From the NCBI GenBank assembly GCA_003290465.1, contig CP030759.1:2740572-2804571 (forward strand): a stretch of DNA of 64,000 nt. Direction: 5' to 3'. Numbering within the stretch: the stretch's first letter is position 1; every line of letters begins with the position of its first letter. Positions 27,257-35,828 of the stretch are shown here, one piece after another. The stretch comes from Candidatus Sumerlaea chitinivorans (GTDB taxonomy: Bacteria > Sumerlaeota > Sumerlaeia > Sumerlaeales > Sumerlaeaceae). The position numbers and the translations under genes were made by a program. Below the pieces are notes generated by a model. That model ran no database searches and was not told where the DNA came from. It saw only the letters and a program-made list of their open reading frames with translations.

Positions 27257-27458
27257 TCACCGTTGTGTTTGCACGAGGGCAGTTCAAGTAAGATTCGTTC
27301 CCATCCGCTATTGCGCCCACGTTTTCTCTTGCCTTTTCTCGGCTGGGTTTTGTTCCAACGTAGGCGCGTTGCAGCGCAAACCGCCCGCAGGAAGCGGCAG
27401 CGGATTTATGTTGTTTGCGACGTTTGATTCACCGCTGGGAAAGGAATGGAAAAAGAGC

Positions 27459-28370
27459 ATGCGAGCTTTCGTATTCCCGGGCCAAGGATCGCAGTTTGTG
27501 GGGATGGGCAAGGACCTTTACGATATGTCCCCGGAGGCGCGTCAGCGTTTCGATGAGGCCAACGCTGCATGTGGAGGCGAGCTTCTTTCGGTGATGTTTG
27601 AAGGGCCGGAGGAAAAACTCCGCCAAACAAGCTTCACCCAGCCAGCGCTTTTGGTGTGTTCGGCAGTGCTCTCCGATGCGTTGCGCCAGCGCGGCATCGA
27701 GCCGGCCGTGGTGGCCGGACATAGCCTTGGGGAATACTCAGCACTTTATGCGGCCGGTGTCCTCGAGTTCTCCGAAGTGCTTCAGTTAGTTCTTCTGCGC
27801 GCGAAACTCATGCAACGCGCGGGCGACGAGCGTCCCGGGGCCATGGCGGCAATCCTCGGATTGGAGGATGACCTTGTCCGCAAACTTTGCTCCGAGAGCT
27901 CGCACGTGGTTGTGGTTGCCAATTACAATTCGCCGGGCCAGCTTGTCATTTCGGGCGACAAAGAAGGGGTTGCCGAGGTTAGCGAGAAGTGCAAGGCGGC
28001 TGGAGCTCGGCGTGTGTTGCCTCTTCCCGTTTCTGGCGCATTCCATTCTCCGCTCTTGCAAGAAGCGGGGCAGAAGCTGGCGGAGGCCATCGCAGGTATG
28101 AATTTCCGCGATCCTCAGGTTCCAATCGTCACGAATGTAAGTGCTGCCGTTCGCCGCACCAAGGAGGAAATCCGGCAGGATCTCAGCCAACAGATGACCT
28201 CCTCGGTGCGTTGGACCGAGAGTGTCCAAACGATGGTCGCTCAGGGAGTGACCGAGTTCGTCGAAGTCGGACCGGGTAATGTGCTCGCGGGTTTAATCAA
28301 GCGCATCCACAAAGACGCTGTGGTGCACAACGTGGGCACGCGCGAACAGCTTGAAAAATTCTGTGGCTAA
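27459..28370 (+). CDS. fabD: Malonyl-CoA:ACP transacylase
   Basis: FabD loads malonate onto ACP for fatty-acid synthesis. The 303-residue protein has FVFPGQGSQFVGMG at the start, the nucleophile serine in GHSLGEYSALYAAG, the arginine in LLRAKLMQRA, and the catalytic histidine in PVSGAFHSPLL. ATG at 27459 lies directly before the conserved start. The other fab genes are not adjacent; acpS is 17 kb upstream. Confidence 0.96.
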   Translation: MRAFVFPGQGSQFVGMGKDLYDMSPEARQRFDEANAACGGELLSVMFEGPEEKLRQTSFTQPALLVCSAVLSDALRQRGIEPAVVAGHSLGEYSALYAAGVLEFSEVLQLVLLRAKLMQRAGDERPGAMAAILGLEDDLVRKLCSESSHVVVVANYNSPGQLVISGDKEGVAEVSEKCKAAGARRVLPLPVSGAFHSPLLQEAGQKLAEAIAGMNFRDPQVPIVTNVSAAVRRTKEEIRQDLSQQMTSSVRWTESVQTMVAQGVTEFVEVGPGNVLAGLIKRIHKDAVVHNVGTREQLEKFCG

Positions 28371-28443
28371 GAAACTTCCCCGAGAAAGTCGCGAACAAGT
28401 TTGTTCGACGACGTTTATTAGCTCGTAAGGCCCCTACGGGCGG

Positions 28444-28479
28444 TTGAGTCCCCCCTTGAGCCGACTCAAAGTCAGGGGG
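28444..28479 (+). promoter_or_regulatory. Possible H-type pseudoknot in the transaminase leader
   Basis: TTGAGT (28444-28449) can pair with ACTCAA (28464-28469). CCCCCT (28451-28456) can pair with AGGGGG (28474-28479). The order of the four strands is that of an H-type pseudoknot. It ends 36 bp before the TTG start. It could control translation of the downstream gene; no ligand or known class is evident. Confidence 0.35.
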
Positions 28480-28515
28480 AAGCGATGTGGTTGACTTTGT
28501 TCGAGGTTGTGACTG

Positions 28516-29436
28516 TTGGAGCAGTGGGTATATCTCAATGGCCGGTATCTCCCCATGGCTGAGGCCATGGTCCCAGTCGAAGATCGAGGCTACCAGTTTG
28601 CGGATGGGATTTACGACGTCCTGAAGCTTGCGGGGTGGCGCCCCGTTCGGTTCCGCGATCATATGAAGCGGCTCCGGGAAAGCTGCGAGGGCATTCTGAT
28701 TTCTGATATTCCCTCCATGGCCGAGTGGGAAAGTATTCTGGCGGAACTTGCCGAGCGAAGCGGCCTTTCGCGGTCGCTGGAAAGCCAGTGCATTCTTTAC
28801 ATTCAAGTGACACGGGGTGTGGCGCCACGTAATCACCTGATCCCCGAGCCCCAACCTCAACCGACGATTTGTGCCTATTTTAAGGCGGCGCCGCACTATA
28901 CGCCGGAACAGCGCGCATATGGCGTCGCCGTAAGTGCCCAACCCGATGAGCGATGGCTACGCTGCCACATTAAAGCAATCGGCCTACTCCCAGTGGTGTT
29001 GGCAAAGCATGCGGCTCGAAAAGCGGGGGCCTTCGAAGCGCTTTTGGTGAGAGATGGCATCGTTACCGAAGCAGCTTCCTGCAATGTCTTTTGTGTAAAG
29101 GATGGAGCTGTTTTCACACATCCCGAGGGGCCACTCATTCTCTCCGGCATCACGCGGGGAATCGTGTTGGATGCTGCGCGCCGGCTCGGCATCCCCGTGC
29201 ACGAGCAGCCGGTCCCTCTTTCGGAGTTTAGAAAAGCCGACGAAGCTTTTCTTTCCAGTACGACGATGAACGTCATGCCTGTAACCGTACTCGATGGCGT
29301 CCCCATCGGCACTGGAAACGTCGGACCAATCACTCGAGCCGTCGCGGCTGAAGTCGAGGCGATCATTCGCGAGGAGCTCGAAGCGGGAGTCGATCTGGGA
29401 GCTGGCCTCGTGGCTTCATCGCAGGTCGGTAAGTAG
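28516..29436 (+). CDS. dat: Class IV aminotransferase, probably D-alanine transaminase
   Basis: The 306-residue protein is a fold-type IV PLP enzyme. VEDRGYQFADGIYDV at the start and RWLRCHIKAIGLLPVVLAK, with the PLP lysine in HIKAIGLL, match D-amino-acid transaminases better than BCAT. EAASCNVFCVKDG and LSGITRGIV follow as expected. The reading begins at a TTG codon; no ATG occurs before residue 14, and conserved sequence starts at residue 2, so TTG is accepted. It could make D-alanine or D-glutamate for cell-wall peptides. An aminodeoxychorismate lyase role is less likely. Confidence 0.85.
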   Translation: MEQWVYLNGRYLPMAEAMVPVEDRGYQFADGIYDVLKLAGWRPVRFRDHMKRLRESCEGILISDIPSMAEWESILAELAERSGLSRSLESQCILYIQVTRGVAPRNHLIPEPQPQPTICAYFKAAPHYTPEQRAYGVAVSAQPDERWLRCHIKAIGLLPVVLAKHAARKAGAFEALLVRDGIVTEAASCNVFCVKDGAVFTHPEGPLILSGITRGIVLDAARRLGIPVHEQPVPLSEFRKADEAFLSSTTMNVMPVTVLDGVPIGTGNVGPITRAVAAEVEAIIREELEAGVDLGAGLVASSQVGK

Positions 29437-29637
29437 CGCATCATTTCGCTTGGGAAACTTTTCACACGTGCCCGCGTGCACAGGTGAAAATCCTCTTTGC
29501 GACGCCAACAGTCTCCGATTCCACTTGAAGTTTTTCGGGAAATGTGTCGCATTATTGTTAGAGCTGATGAGGCAAAGCTTTCCACTCAGTTCATGCCTAG
29601 GCCGACGAGGCCACACTTCCCACCGGAGGCTGCAGCT

Positions 29638-30276
29638 ATGTCTATTCGTATCACTGGCCGTCACCTCGACATTACCGACGAAATTCGTCAGTACGTGGAA
29701 AAAAAGCTTCAGCGAATTGCCAAATACACGGCACGCGTCAAATCAGTAGACCTCATCATAGAAAAGGATCACCGCTATCAGTACTCAGTGGAGCTTCTCA
29801 TCAAGGATGGCCCAGTGAGCGTGGCAGCCAAAACGCAAGATTCCGATCTCCTGCGCGCCATCGACACGCTCATTGATAAAGCCGAGCGTCAGCTCAAACG
29901 CAAATGGGAGAAAATGAAAGGAACGAAGAAACAGAAAGCCCAAGACGCCGCCAAAAAGAACACAAGTAAAGGGGCCGCTGAAGTCGAAGAGGAAGAAGAG
30001 GCCGGCGGAGTTGCTGTGGCAACGCGCCGTCGGACTCGCACCACTAAAAAGCAAGCGCGCACCTATCCGGTAACGATCGAGAAATTCGACCTGCAGGTTT
30101 TTCCTGCTGAGGAACTCGAACTCCCAAAACTCCCGCTTGAAGACGCTGCGGAAGAGCTCTTTTACCGCGACGAAAACTTCATGGCGTTTCTTAACTCGGA
30201 TAACGGTGGAAAGCTGAGTATCCTCTATCGGCGTAAAGACGGCAATTTCGGCCTCGTGGAACCCAAGATCGAATAG
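29638..30276 (+). CDS. hpf: Ribosome hibernation promoting factor, long form
   Basis: The 212-residue protein has the N-terminal HPF/YfiA domain (SIRITGRHLDITDEIRQYVE at the start, KDGPVSVAAKTQDSDLLRAI). A basic and then acidic linker (about 100-140) follows. The C-terminal dimerisation domain carries EDAAEELFYRDENFMAFLN and ILYRRKDGNFGLVEP. Long HPF joins two 70S ribosomes into inactive 100S dimers in stationary phase. GGAGG sits nine bases before ATG 29638; in-frame sequence upstream is unrelated. Confidence 0.95.
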   Translation: MSIRITGRHLDITDEIRQYVEKKLQRIAKYTARVKSVDLIIEKDHRYQYSVELLIKDGPVSVAAKTQDSDLLRAIDTLIDKAERQLKRKWEKMKGTKKQKAQDAAKKNTSKGAAEVEEEEEAGGVAVATRRRTRTTKKQARTYPVTIEKFDLQVFPAEELELPKLPLEDAAEELFYRDENFMAFLNSDNGGKLSILYRRKDGNFGLVEPKIE

Positions 30277-30805
30277 CTGGACGCCGCGCCTTGGCGGGGG
30301 GCTCAGAATAGAATAGGGCGCGGAGAAGCACAGGCCTTCCGCTGGCCTTGAAGTGCGGGCGGGGCCCCGATCTCGCACCGAGTCGTGCCCCTAAAGCAAA
30401 TGACGCTCACGAGGACCGCCGCGAGAAGGTAGGGTCGCTTTCTTGAGTGTCGCCGGCCTTCCAAGGGCTTCTTTATGCTCCACCACGCGGATGCCCATTG
30501 CTTGGTGGGTCCTCGAGCGGGAACCAGACAGAGTTTTCAGTGATGGCGGCGGCTCTACGCTTCAGCTTCGAGGTGGGTTCGGAAAAACGGGGCTTTGCGA
30601 GGGCTCGAGCGTCGCGATGCCAAATTCGCATGGAGCTCCTGCGCAAGTCCGCTGCTCTCCGAAGTTGGCAGCTCCGCAAATCACCTGCGCCGGGTGAATG
30701 GAAGAGTTCGCGAACTGCTACTGCTTAGCGCCGACGGCCGCGAGCTGAGGATCGCATGCCAAGCTTGACCACGCGACGAGAAGTGACAAGACTCCATCAA
30801 AGACA
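30277..30805. other. Intergenic region, no supported gene
   Basis: These 529 bp separate hpf from the PASTA gene. Two overlapping plus-strand frames of 84 and 93 codons near 30443-30728 have no recognisable features, no clear ribosome-binding site and compete with each other. I see no RNA gene or strong repeat. Confidence 0.55.
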
Positions 30806-32065
30806 ATGAAGAAAAAACGAAAGCCAGCGAAGAAAAGTGGGGGGCAGCGGGTCAGTTTTTTCCGTCTTTTTGCGCGGGAGCGAGGGCGAGACAAGCTTGT
30901 GGAGAGTAGCGAGGCAGCCGATACATCCACTCCCGATGCCACGGATTCCCCGGGAGGCAGTGCTGGCTCAGAGACAGCAGAGAGTGCTACGTCTTCGCAG
31001 ATGGGCTCCGAAGCGGGTGAGTGGCGTGTCGCTTCTGCCGCCGAACGCAGCAGCGATACGCTCCCTCGCATGCCGGCGCTTACCGGTCTCGAGGTTGCGC
31101 CGGGGCCGGAGACCGTTGCGGCCCCCGGCCCTGAAGTTCAGTCAGCGCCGAAACCTCAGGGGGACCGCTCGGGGACTCCTGGGAGGCAACCGCCTCAGGA
31201 TGTGAGTGGTGGACCTCGCACTGCAGCCCGCCAAGGCTTTGCTCGCGCGCGAGCTGCTGAGGCGCGGCGCGGAAAACGCCGTCCTCCGACACCTTACGAA
31301 CGCGTAGAGCGTGAGCGCCGCCTGCGCCCGCGCAGCGAAGGAGGGTTCTTCAGTTTCGTCTTTGGTCTCATTGGCCTGATCATTCGCATGACCATTGTCA
31401 CGGTGCTTGTGGGTGCTCTTGGGGCCTTTGTCGGGTATGAAGTGGTTCGAGCGTATGTGCGAACGCCAGAAGTCGTTGTGCCGAATGTGAAAGGGATGAA
31501 GGTTCAGGATGCATTCGATGCTTTGGCTCAAAAGAAGCTTGGGCTTTTAAAAGAGCGTGCCGAACCCAACGCCATTGTGGCCCCGGGTGAAATCATCGAA
31601 CAGAAACCCCCCGCGGGAAGCAAAGCGAAAGAAGGCACGGTAGTGCGGGTGGTCGTGAGCAGCGGCCGGGCAAACTACATTGTGCCCGATGTGGTGGGTG
31701 AGACCCGTGAAAATGCAATCAACAAAATTCGCGGGGCTGGCTTGGAAGTGGGCAATATCACCTACATGGAAAGTGACACCGCGCCGCGCGATAGCGTGAT
31801 TAGTCAAAATCCCGAGGCCAACAAGGGATTAGAACAGCCCATGCCCGTTCACCTGCTTGTGAGTGCGGGTCCTCCCGGCACGGCATTTCCTATGCCGGAC
31901 GTGACGGGCAAATTGGTCAGCGAGGCGCGCCAGATTCTCCAGAACTCCGGCCTAACCAACATTCAAGTGGAGCCCGCAGGGGCTGAAGGAACGATTGTTT
32001 CGCAGGATCCTCCTGTGGGCAAAAGTGTTCTCCCCTCCCAGACCGTTGTTTTGCGCGTCAAATAG
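30806..32065 (+). CDS. PASTA-domain membrane protein without a kinase domain
   Basis: The 419-residue protein starts with a basic cytoplasmic segment, then about 130 disordered residues rich in serine, proline and glutamate. A single membrane helix lies at about 190-215 (VFGLIGLIIRMTIVTVLVG). Three extracytoplasmic PASTA domains follow: VVPNVKGMKVQDAF, YIVPDVVGETRENA and PMPDVTGKLVSEA. PASTA domains bind muropeptides in Ser/Thr kinases and PBPs, but neither catalytic part is present. The protein might act as a cell-wall sensor or scaffold. A strong terminator follows. Confidence 0.9.
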   Translation: MKKKRKPAKKSGGQRVSFFRLFARERGRDKLVESSEAADTSTPDATDSPGGSAGSETAESATSSQMGSEAGEWRVASAAERSSDTLPRMPALTGLEVAPGPETVAAPGPEVQSAPKPQGDRSGTPGRQPPQDVSGGPRTAARQGFARARAAEARRGKRRPPTPYERVERERRLRPRSEGGFFSFVFGLIGLIIRMTIVTVLVGALGAFVGYEVVRAYVRTPEVVVPNVKGMKVQDAFDALAQKKLGLLKERAEPNAIVAPGEIIEQKPPAGSKAKEGTVVRVVVSSGRANYIVPDVVGETRENAINKIRGAGLEVGNITYMESDTAPRDSVISQNPEANKGLEQPMPVHLLVSAGPPGTAFPMPDVTGKLVSEARQILQNSGLTNIQVEPAGAEGTIVSQDPPVGKSVLPSQTVVLRVK

Positions 32066-32110
32066 ACGCCCTCCTCGGCTGGGTGTTCCGAATGTGGTTT
32101 GAGAAAAGCA

Positions 32111-32155
32111 GAAACCGAGGGGCGCAGCGGACACCCCTCGGCTTCTATTATTTTG
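32111..32155 (+). terminator. Intrinsic terminator after the PASTA gene
   Basis: CCGAGGGG (32115-32122) pairs with CCCCTCGG (32134-32141), and flanking GAA/TTC extends the stem. CTTCTATTATTTT follows. It lies 50 bp after the PASTA stop and before the convergent aspA stop. Confidence 0.75.
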
Positions 32156-32228
32156 CAATGCCCATACTTCTGACCGCTTTTGGACAACTCGCACCGGCGG
32201 CACGCAGGGTGGGCAGCCAGCTCCGAAC

Positions 32229-33644
32229 TTATTTGTTCTTCCCCGGGATCCCCGGCTCGGTGAGCGGCCGTAGATCAAATAGTTTTTCCAGTTGCTCCGG
32301 CGTCAGCAGATTCTTTTCCAAGATGACCTCGCGCAAGCTCTTGCCCGTGGCCACAGCCTCTTTTGCCACCTCGGCAGCTTTGTCGTAACCGATATAGGTG
32401 TTGAGGACCGTGACCATCGAGATCGAGTTCTCGGCGTACCACCGGCAGCGGTCGGGGTACGCAGTGATTCCCTTCACGCAGCGCTCCGTAAAGGCCCGCA
32501 TGGCGTTCGTGAGGATCTCAAGCATCTCGATGAGGTCGTTCGCAATGAGGGGCATCATCACGTTGAGTTCCAGTTGGCCCGCTTGGGCAGCCCAATTGAT
32601 CGCCGTGTTATAGCCCATGACCTGGAAACAAACCATGTTGAGCATCTCGGCCATGACAGGATTCACCTTGCCCGGCATGATCGAGGAGCCCGGCTGGACC
32701 GGCGGCAGGAGGATTTCCGCCAACCCCGTGCGCGGACCGCTGGAAAGCAACCTGAGATCGTTGGCAATGCGGATAAGCTCCACGGCGACTCCGGCCACGA
32801 CGTTCGAGAGGAAAACCGAATCATTGTGGCTTTGCATCGCGGAGAAGTAATCCGGCGCCTGACGCAGTTCGATCCCCAGCTGCCGACTCAGTTCTTCGAC
32901 CATCATGCGGCGGTATTCGACGGGAACGTTCAACCCAGTGCCTGCGGCGCTCCCGCCGATGCCAAGTCGGCTCATATCCGAACGCGCTTGCTCCAAGCGG
33001 GGGAGAAACGCTTTGAGCGCGTCCGCATATCCACCAAATTCCTGACCAAGCCGCACCGGCACCGCGTCCTGTAGGTGCGTGCGACCACTCTTGATGATCG
33101 AGTCGAACTCTTGGGCTTTTGCCTCAAGCGCCCCGATCAGTTCGCGCAGCGCCGCTTCAAAATCCGGCAAAAGCCGCAGTGCGGCTAACCGAATGGAACA
33201 GGGCACCACGTCGTTGGTGGACTGGGACTTGTTTACGTCGTCGTTGGGGTGAACTCGCCGATTCTTTCGGTCGGTTAGAGGGATTCCCAGAATCTCGTTC
33301 GCACGGTTCGCAATGACCTCATTCGCATTCATGTTTTGGGAGGTACCCGCGCCAGCCTGATAGATGTCCACGATGAAATGCTCATCAAACTTGCCGCTCA
33401 AAACTTCGTCGCATGCCTGCACAATGGCGCGGGCACACTCTGGGTCCAACAGTCCAAGCTTTTCGTGCACCACCGCCGCTGCTCGCTTGATCTGAACAAT
33501 CGCCCAAATCCACAAGGGGTGAGCCTTATGGCGACTGATGGGAAAGTTCTCTTTCGCTCGCAGCGATTGAATGCCATAGTAGGCGTTTGCCGGGACCTGT
33601 TTTTCACCCAGCGAGTCTTTTTCAATCCGATACTCGGTCATCAT
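32229..33644 (-). CDS. aspA: Aspartate ammonia-lyase
   Basis: The 471-residue protein belongs to the aspartase/fumarase superfamily, with signature GSSIMPGKVNPV. Several stretches match aspartase rather than class II fumarase: YRIEKDSLGEKQVPANAYYG and RAKENFPIS at the start, GRTHLQDAVPVRLGQEF, and AAQAGQLELNVMMPLIA, LTNA and KGITA in the C-terminal half, plus TGKSLREVILEKNLLTPEQL. It would convert aspartate to fumarate and ammonia reversibly. GGAAGG precedes ATG 33644. A fumarase role is the main alternative. Confidence 0.9.
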   Translation of the reverse strand: MMTEYRIEKDSLGEKQVPANAYYGIQSLRAKENFPISRHKAHPLWIWAIVQIKRAAAVVHEKLGLLDPECARAIVQACDEVLSGKFDEHFIVDIYQAGAGTSQNMNANEVIANRANEILGIPLTDRKNRRVHPNDDVNKSQSTNDVVPCSIRLAALRLLPDFEAALRELIGALEAKAQEFDSIIKSGRTHLQDAVPVRLGQEFGGYADALKAFLPRLEQARSDMSRLGIGGSAAGTGLNVPVEYRRMMVEELSRQLGIELRQAPDYFSAMQSHNDSVFLSNVVAGVAVELIRIANDLRLLSSGPRTGLAEILLPPVQPGSSIMPGKVNPVMAEMLNMVCFQVMGYNTAINWAAQAGQLELNVMMPLIANDLIEMLEILTNAMRAFTERCVKGITAYPDRCRWYAENSISMVTVLNTYIGYDKAAEVAKEAVATGKSLREVILEKNLLTPEQLEKLFDLRPLTEPGIPGKNK

Positions 33645-33944
33645 GCTCTGTCCTTCCTGAACGAATATGGTGAGTTTCACCAAACCGCCCACACGCCCCA
33701 CAAGGCCAGCGCTTGGCCGTGGGATTCGCGTCTCAGGCGGACTCCACCGAATTTACGCAACTCCGGCGCGTCCGGTTTCACCCAAAAGAAACAGCGGATA
33801 AAAAACGTAATTGTCATCTGATTTTTTCTCTTGTGAATCGCATGTCCCACCCACAAATGACGAGTGGTTTTGGCCCATGTAACGGCATTCGAAGCGGAAA
33901 GCTCACAGTCTGGTGATTTCAGTGTGGGAAAGGGGTTACGGTTC
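33645..33944. other. Divergent intergenic region
   Basis: This 300-bp gap contains the start regions of aspA (minus) and the GHL10 gene (plus). An AT-rich tract near 33795-33835 is the likely promoter zone, but I cannot assign -35 and -10 boxes with confidence. Confidence 0.4.
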
Positions 33945-35699
33945 ATGAAGGCCCAGTCGTACTGGTACCGCTACCTCCTCGCAGTTGGGTTGATGGGAGC
34001 GATTGCAAATCTCTGTCTTGGACAAGGGATAGATGCGGATGTCGAGCCCGGAGCGTCCTCGCCAAAGGAAATTCAGATTCCCACGGTTCAGTTGAATCCG
34101 ACGACACCCAGTTCACCCACACCAGTTTCCTCCCCGGTTACGATAGCACGGCGCATTTCCAATGAGCCTGCCGACGTTGCAGCGATGAACCAGCATGACA
34201 ACTCTGCTGGCACCGGGGCTGACCGTGCGGTCCCCACCGCCCATGGTAACAAAGGCGGCGCCACCCCACAAACTGAGAATCTACCCCTCGACAAAGCCTC
34301 TCTCCTGCAGATTCGCAAGCAACAGCTCGGCAAGCCAGAATTCCGCGGCGCATGGGTCACGCGCTTCGACTGGGTTTCGCCAAATGCTGAGCAAATGAGG
34401 TCCAAGATCGTGCAAATCATGGATCTCGCAAAAGCTGCGGGGCTCAACGCCGTCGTTTTCCAAGTGCGCGCAGACGCTTCGACCTTTTACCCCAGCGAAC
34501 TTGAACCGTGGTCCCATCTAATTGGCGGACGCGATCCGGGCTTTGATCCGGTGCAATTTGCCATCGACGAAGCTCACAAGCGCGGCCTTGAGTTCCATGC
34601 CTACATCAATGCAATGCCCTGCTCCGAAAAGAAGGAAGGGCCAAGCGACCCGCGCCACATTTGGTTCCGCCACTGCACCGCGCAGTCTAATCCTAATTGG
34701 CTCGTCTATGAAGGCGGCAAGCCAGCTGAATTCAAAGAATACTGGTGGCTGAACCCCAACCTGCCCGAGGTGCAAACGTACGTGCGAATGGTCGTCCTCG
34801 ACTTTGCGACACGCTACAATGTGGACGGAATCCACTACGACCGCATCCGGTTTCCCGGCCCCAAAGTCTCGGACGATCCATGGAGTCTTGCCCGTTTCCG
34901 CAACGGCGCGAACCCGAAAAGCCTGAACTACAACGAGTGGCAGTGCGAGAACATCACCAAGATGCTGTGCGACATCTACGGAGCGGTCATCGCGGTAAAG
35001 CCCAACATCAAATTCACCGCGGCCGTCTGGGGCATTCACGACAAGACGCGCATGCCGCAAGGCAACGACAGAGCTATTGGCTATAGTTGGACAAGTTCGG
35101 GGCTACAGGATTATCACCAAGATTCCATCGGTTGGACCAAGCGCGGATGCATCGACGCGCTCATCCCTATGATTTATTGGGAAATGGGTGACAAGAAGCC
35201 GGACTACGACGAGCTTCTCGCATACTTCGTGCAAAATGCAGCAAACGACCGCCACATCTATGGTGGACAAAAAGTCTTCAACGACGTCGAAATGCTGCGT
35301 CAGGCGGTCGCGACCCAGCTGGTTGGCGGCAAGGGCACCTGCCCATTTACGCTCATGCGCGTGCACGAAAAAGGACTGATCGGTTTCTATCGTTCGGCGA
35401 TTTTCCCGGATGATGTGCCGACTCCGCCCATGCCTTGGAAAACGCAACCTTCAAAAGCCGTCGTACTCGTCACCGTAAAAGACCAGAAAGGCATGCCGGT
35501 CCTTGACGCTTACGTAAAGACGCCCGGTCGCAGCGATGTCTGGCTCAGCTCGGCTGATGGTTTCTGCGCGATCCTCGATGCGGAACCCGGCAGCAACGTC
35601 ACCGTGACAGCAGAAAAGGACGGGGTTGGCAGGGGCGTCAGCGAAAGTTTCAACGCAATTCCGGGCAAACCCGCCCGAGTCACAGTGGTTCTGAAGTAG
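33945..35699 (+). CDS. Secreted GHL10-type (DUF187) putative glycoside hydrolase
   Basis: The 584-residue protein has a signal peptide (WYRYLLAVGLMGAIANLCLG) and a Pro/Thr/Ser linker of about 80 residues. A TIM-barrel-like GHL10 domain follows: EFRGAWVTRFDW, AGLNAVVFQVRADASTFYPS, HAYINAMPC, YNVDGIHYDRIRFP and DALIPMIYWE. YDRIRFPG is the typical active-site strand. Relatives act on peptidoglycan or polysaccharides. The last 90 residues form a carboxypeptidase-regulatory/PEGA-like beta domain (VLVTVKDQKGMPVLDAYVKT). Substrate unknown. Confidence 0.88.
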   Translation: MKAQSYWYRYLLAVGLMGAIANLCLGQGIDADVEPGASSPKEIQIPTVQLNPTTPSSPTPVSSPVTIARRISNEPADVAAMNQHDNSAGTGADRAVPTAHGNKGGATPQTENLPLDKASLLQIRKQQLGKPEFRGAWVTRFDWVSPNAEQMRSKIVQIMDLAKAAGLNAVVFQVRADASTFYPSELEPWSHLIGGRDPGFDPVQFAIDEAHKRGLEFHAYINAMPCSEKKEGPSDPRHIWFRHCTAQSNPNWLVYEGGKPAEFKEYWWLNPNLPEVQTYVRMVVLDFATRYNVDGIHYDRIRFPGPKVSDDPWSLARFRNGANPKSLNYNEWQCENITKMLCDIYGAVIAVKPNIKFTAAVWGIHDKTRMPQGNDRAIGYSWTSSGLQDYHQDSIGWTKRGCIDALIPMIYWEMGDKKPDYDELLAYFVQNAANDRHIYGGQKVFNDVEMLRQAVATQLVGGKGTCPFTLMRVHEKGLIGFYRSAIFPDDVPTPPMPWKTQPSKAVVLVTVKDQKGMPVLDAYVKTPGRSDVWLSSADGFCAILDAEPGSNVTVTAEKDGVGRGVSESFNAIPGKPARVTVVLK

Positions 35700-35828
35700 C
35701 CTTGCTGCGGTGGCGTGGCAGTTCTCAGCCTCGGTATGAGGCTGTCGGAAGAGTGTGCGCTATGAAGCGCTTCATGCTTGATTGAAGAAAGCCGGGACGT
35801 ACGGGGGAGAGCCCGGCCGCGAGGGCGC

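Noticed and set aside
30443-30728. Two overlapping frames of 84 and 93 codons
   Set aside because: They compete in different frames and lack a ribosome-binding site or any motif.
33811-33839. TTGTCA plus a weak -10 as promoter of the GHL10 gene
   Set aside because: The -10 candidate matches at only half the positions, so the assignment is not supportable.
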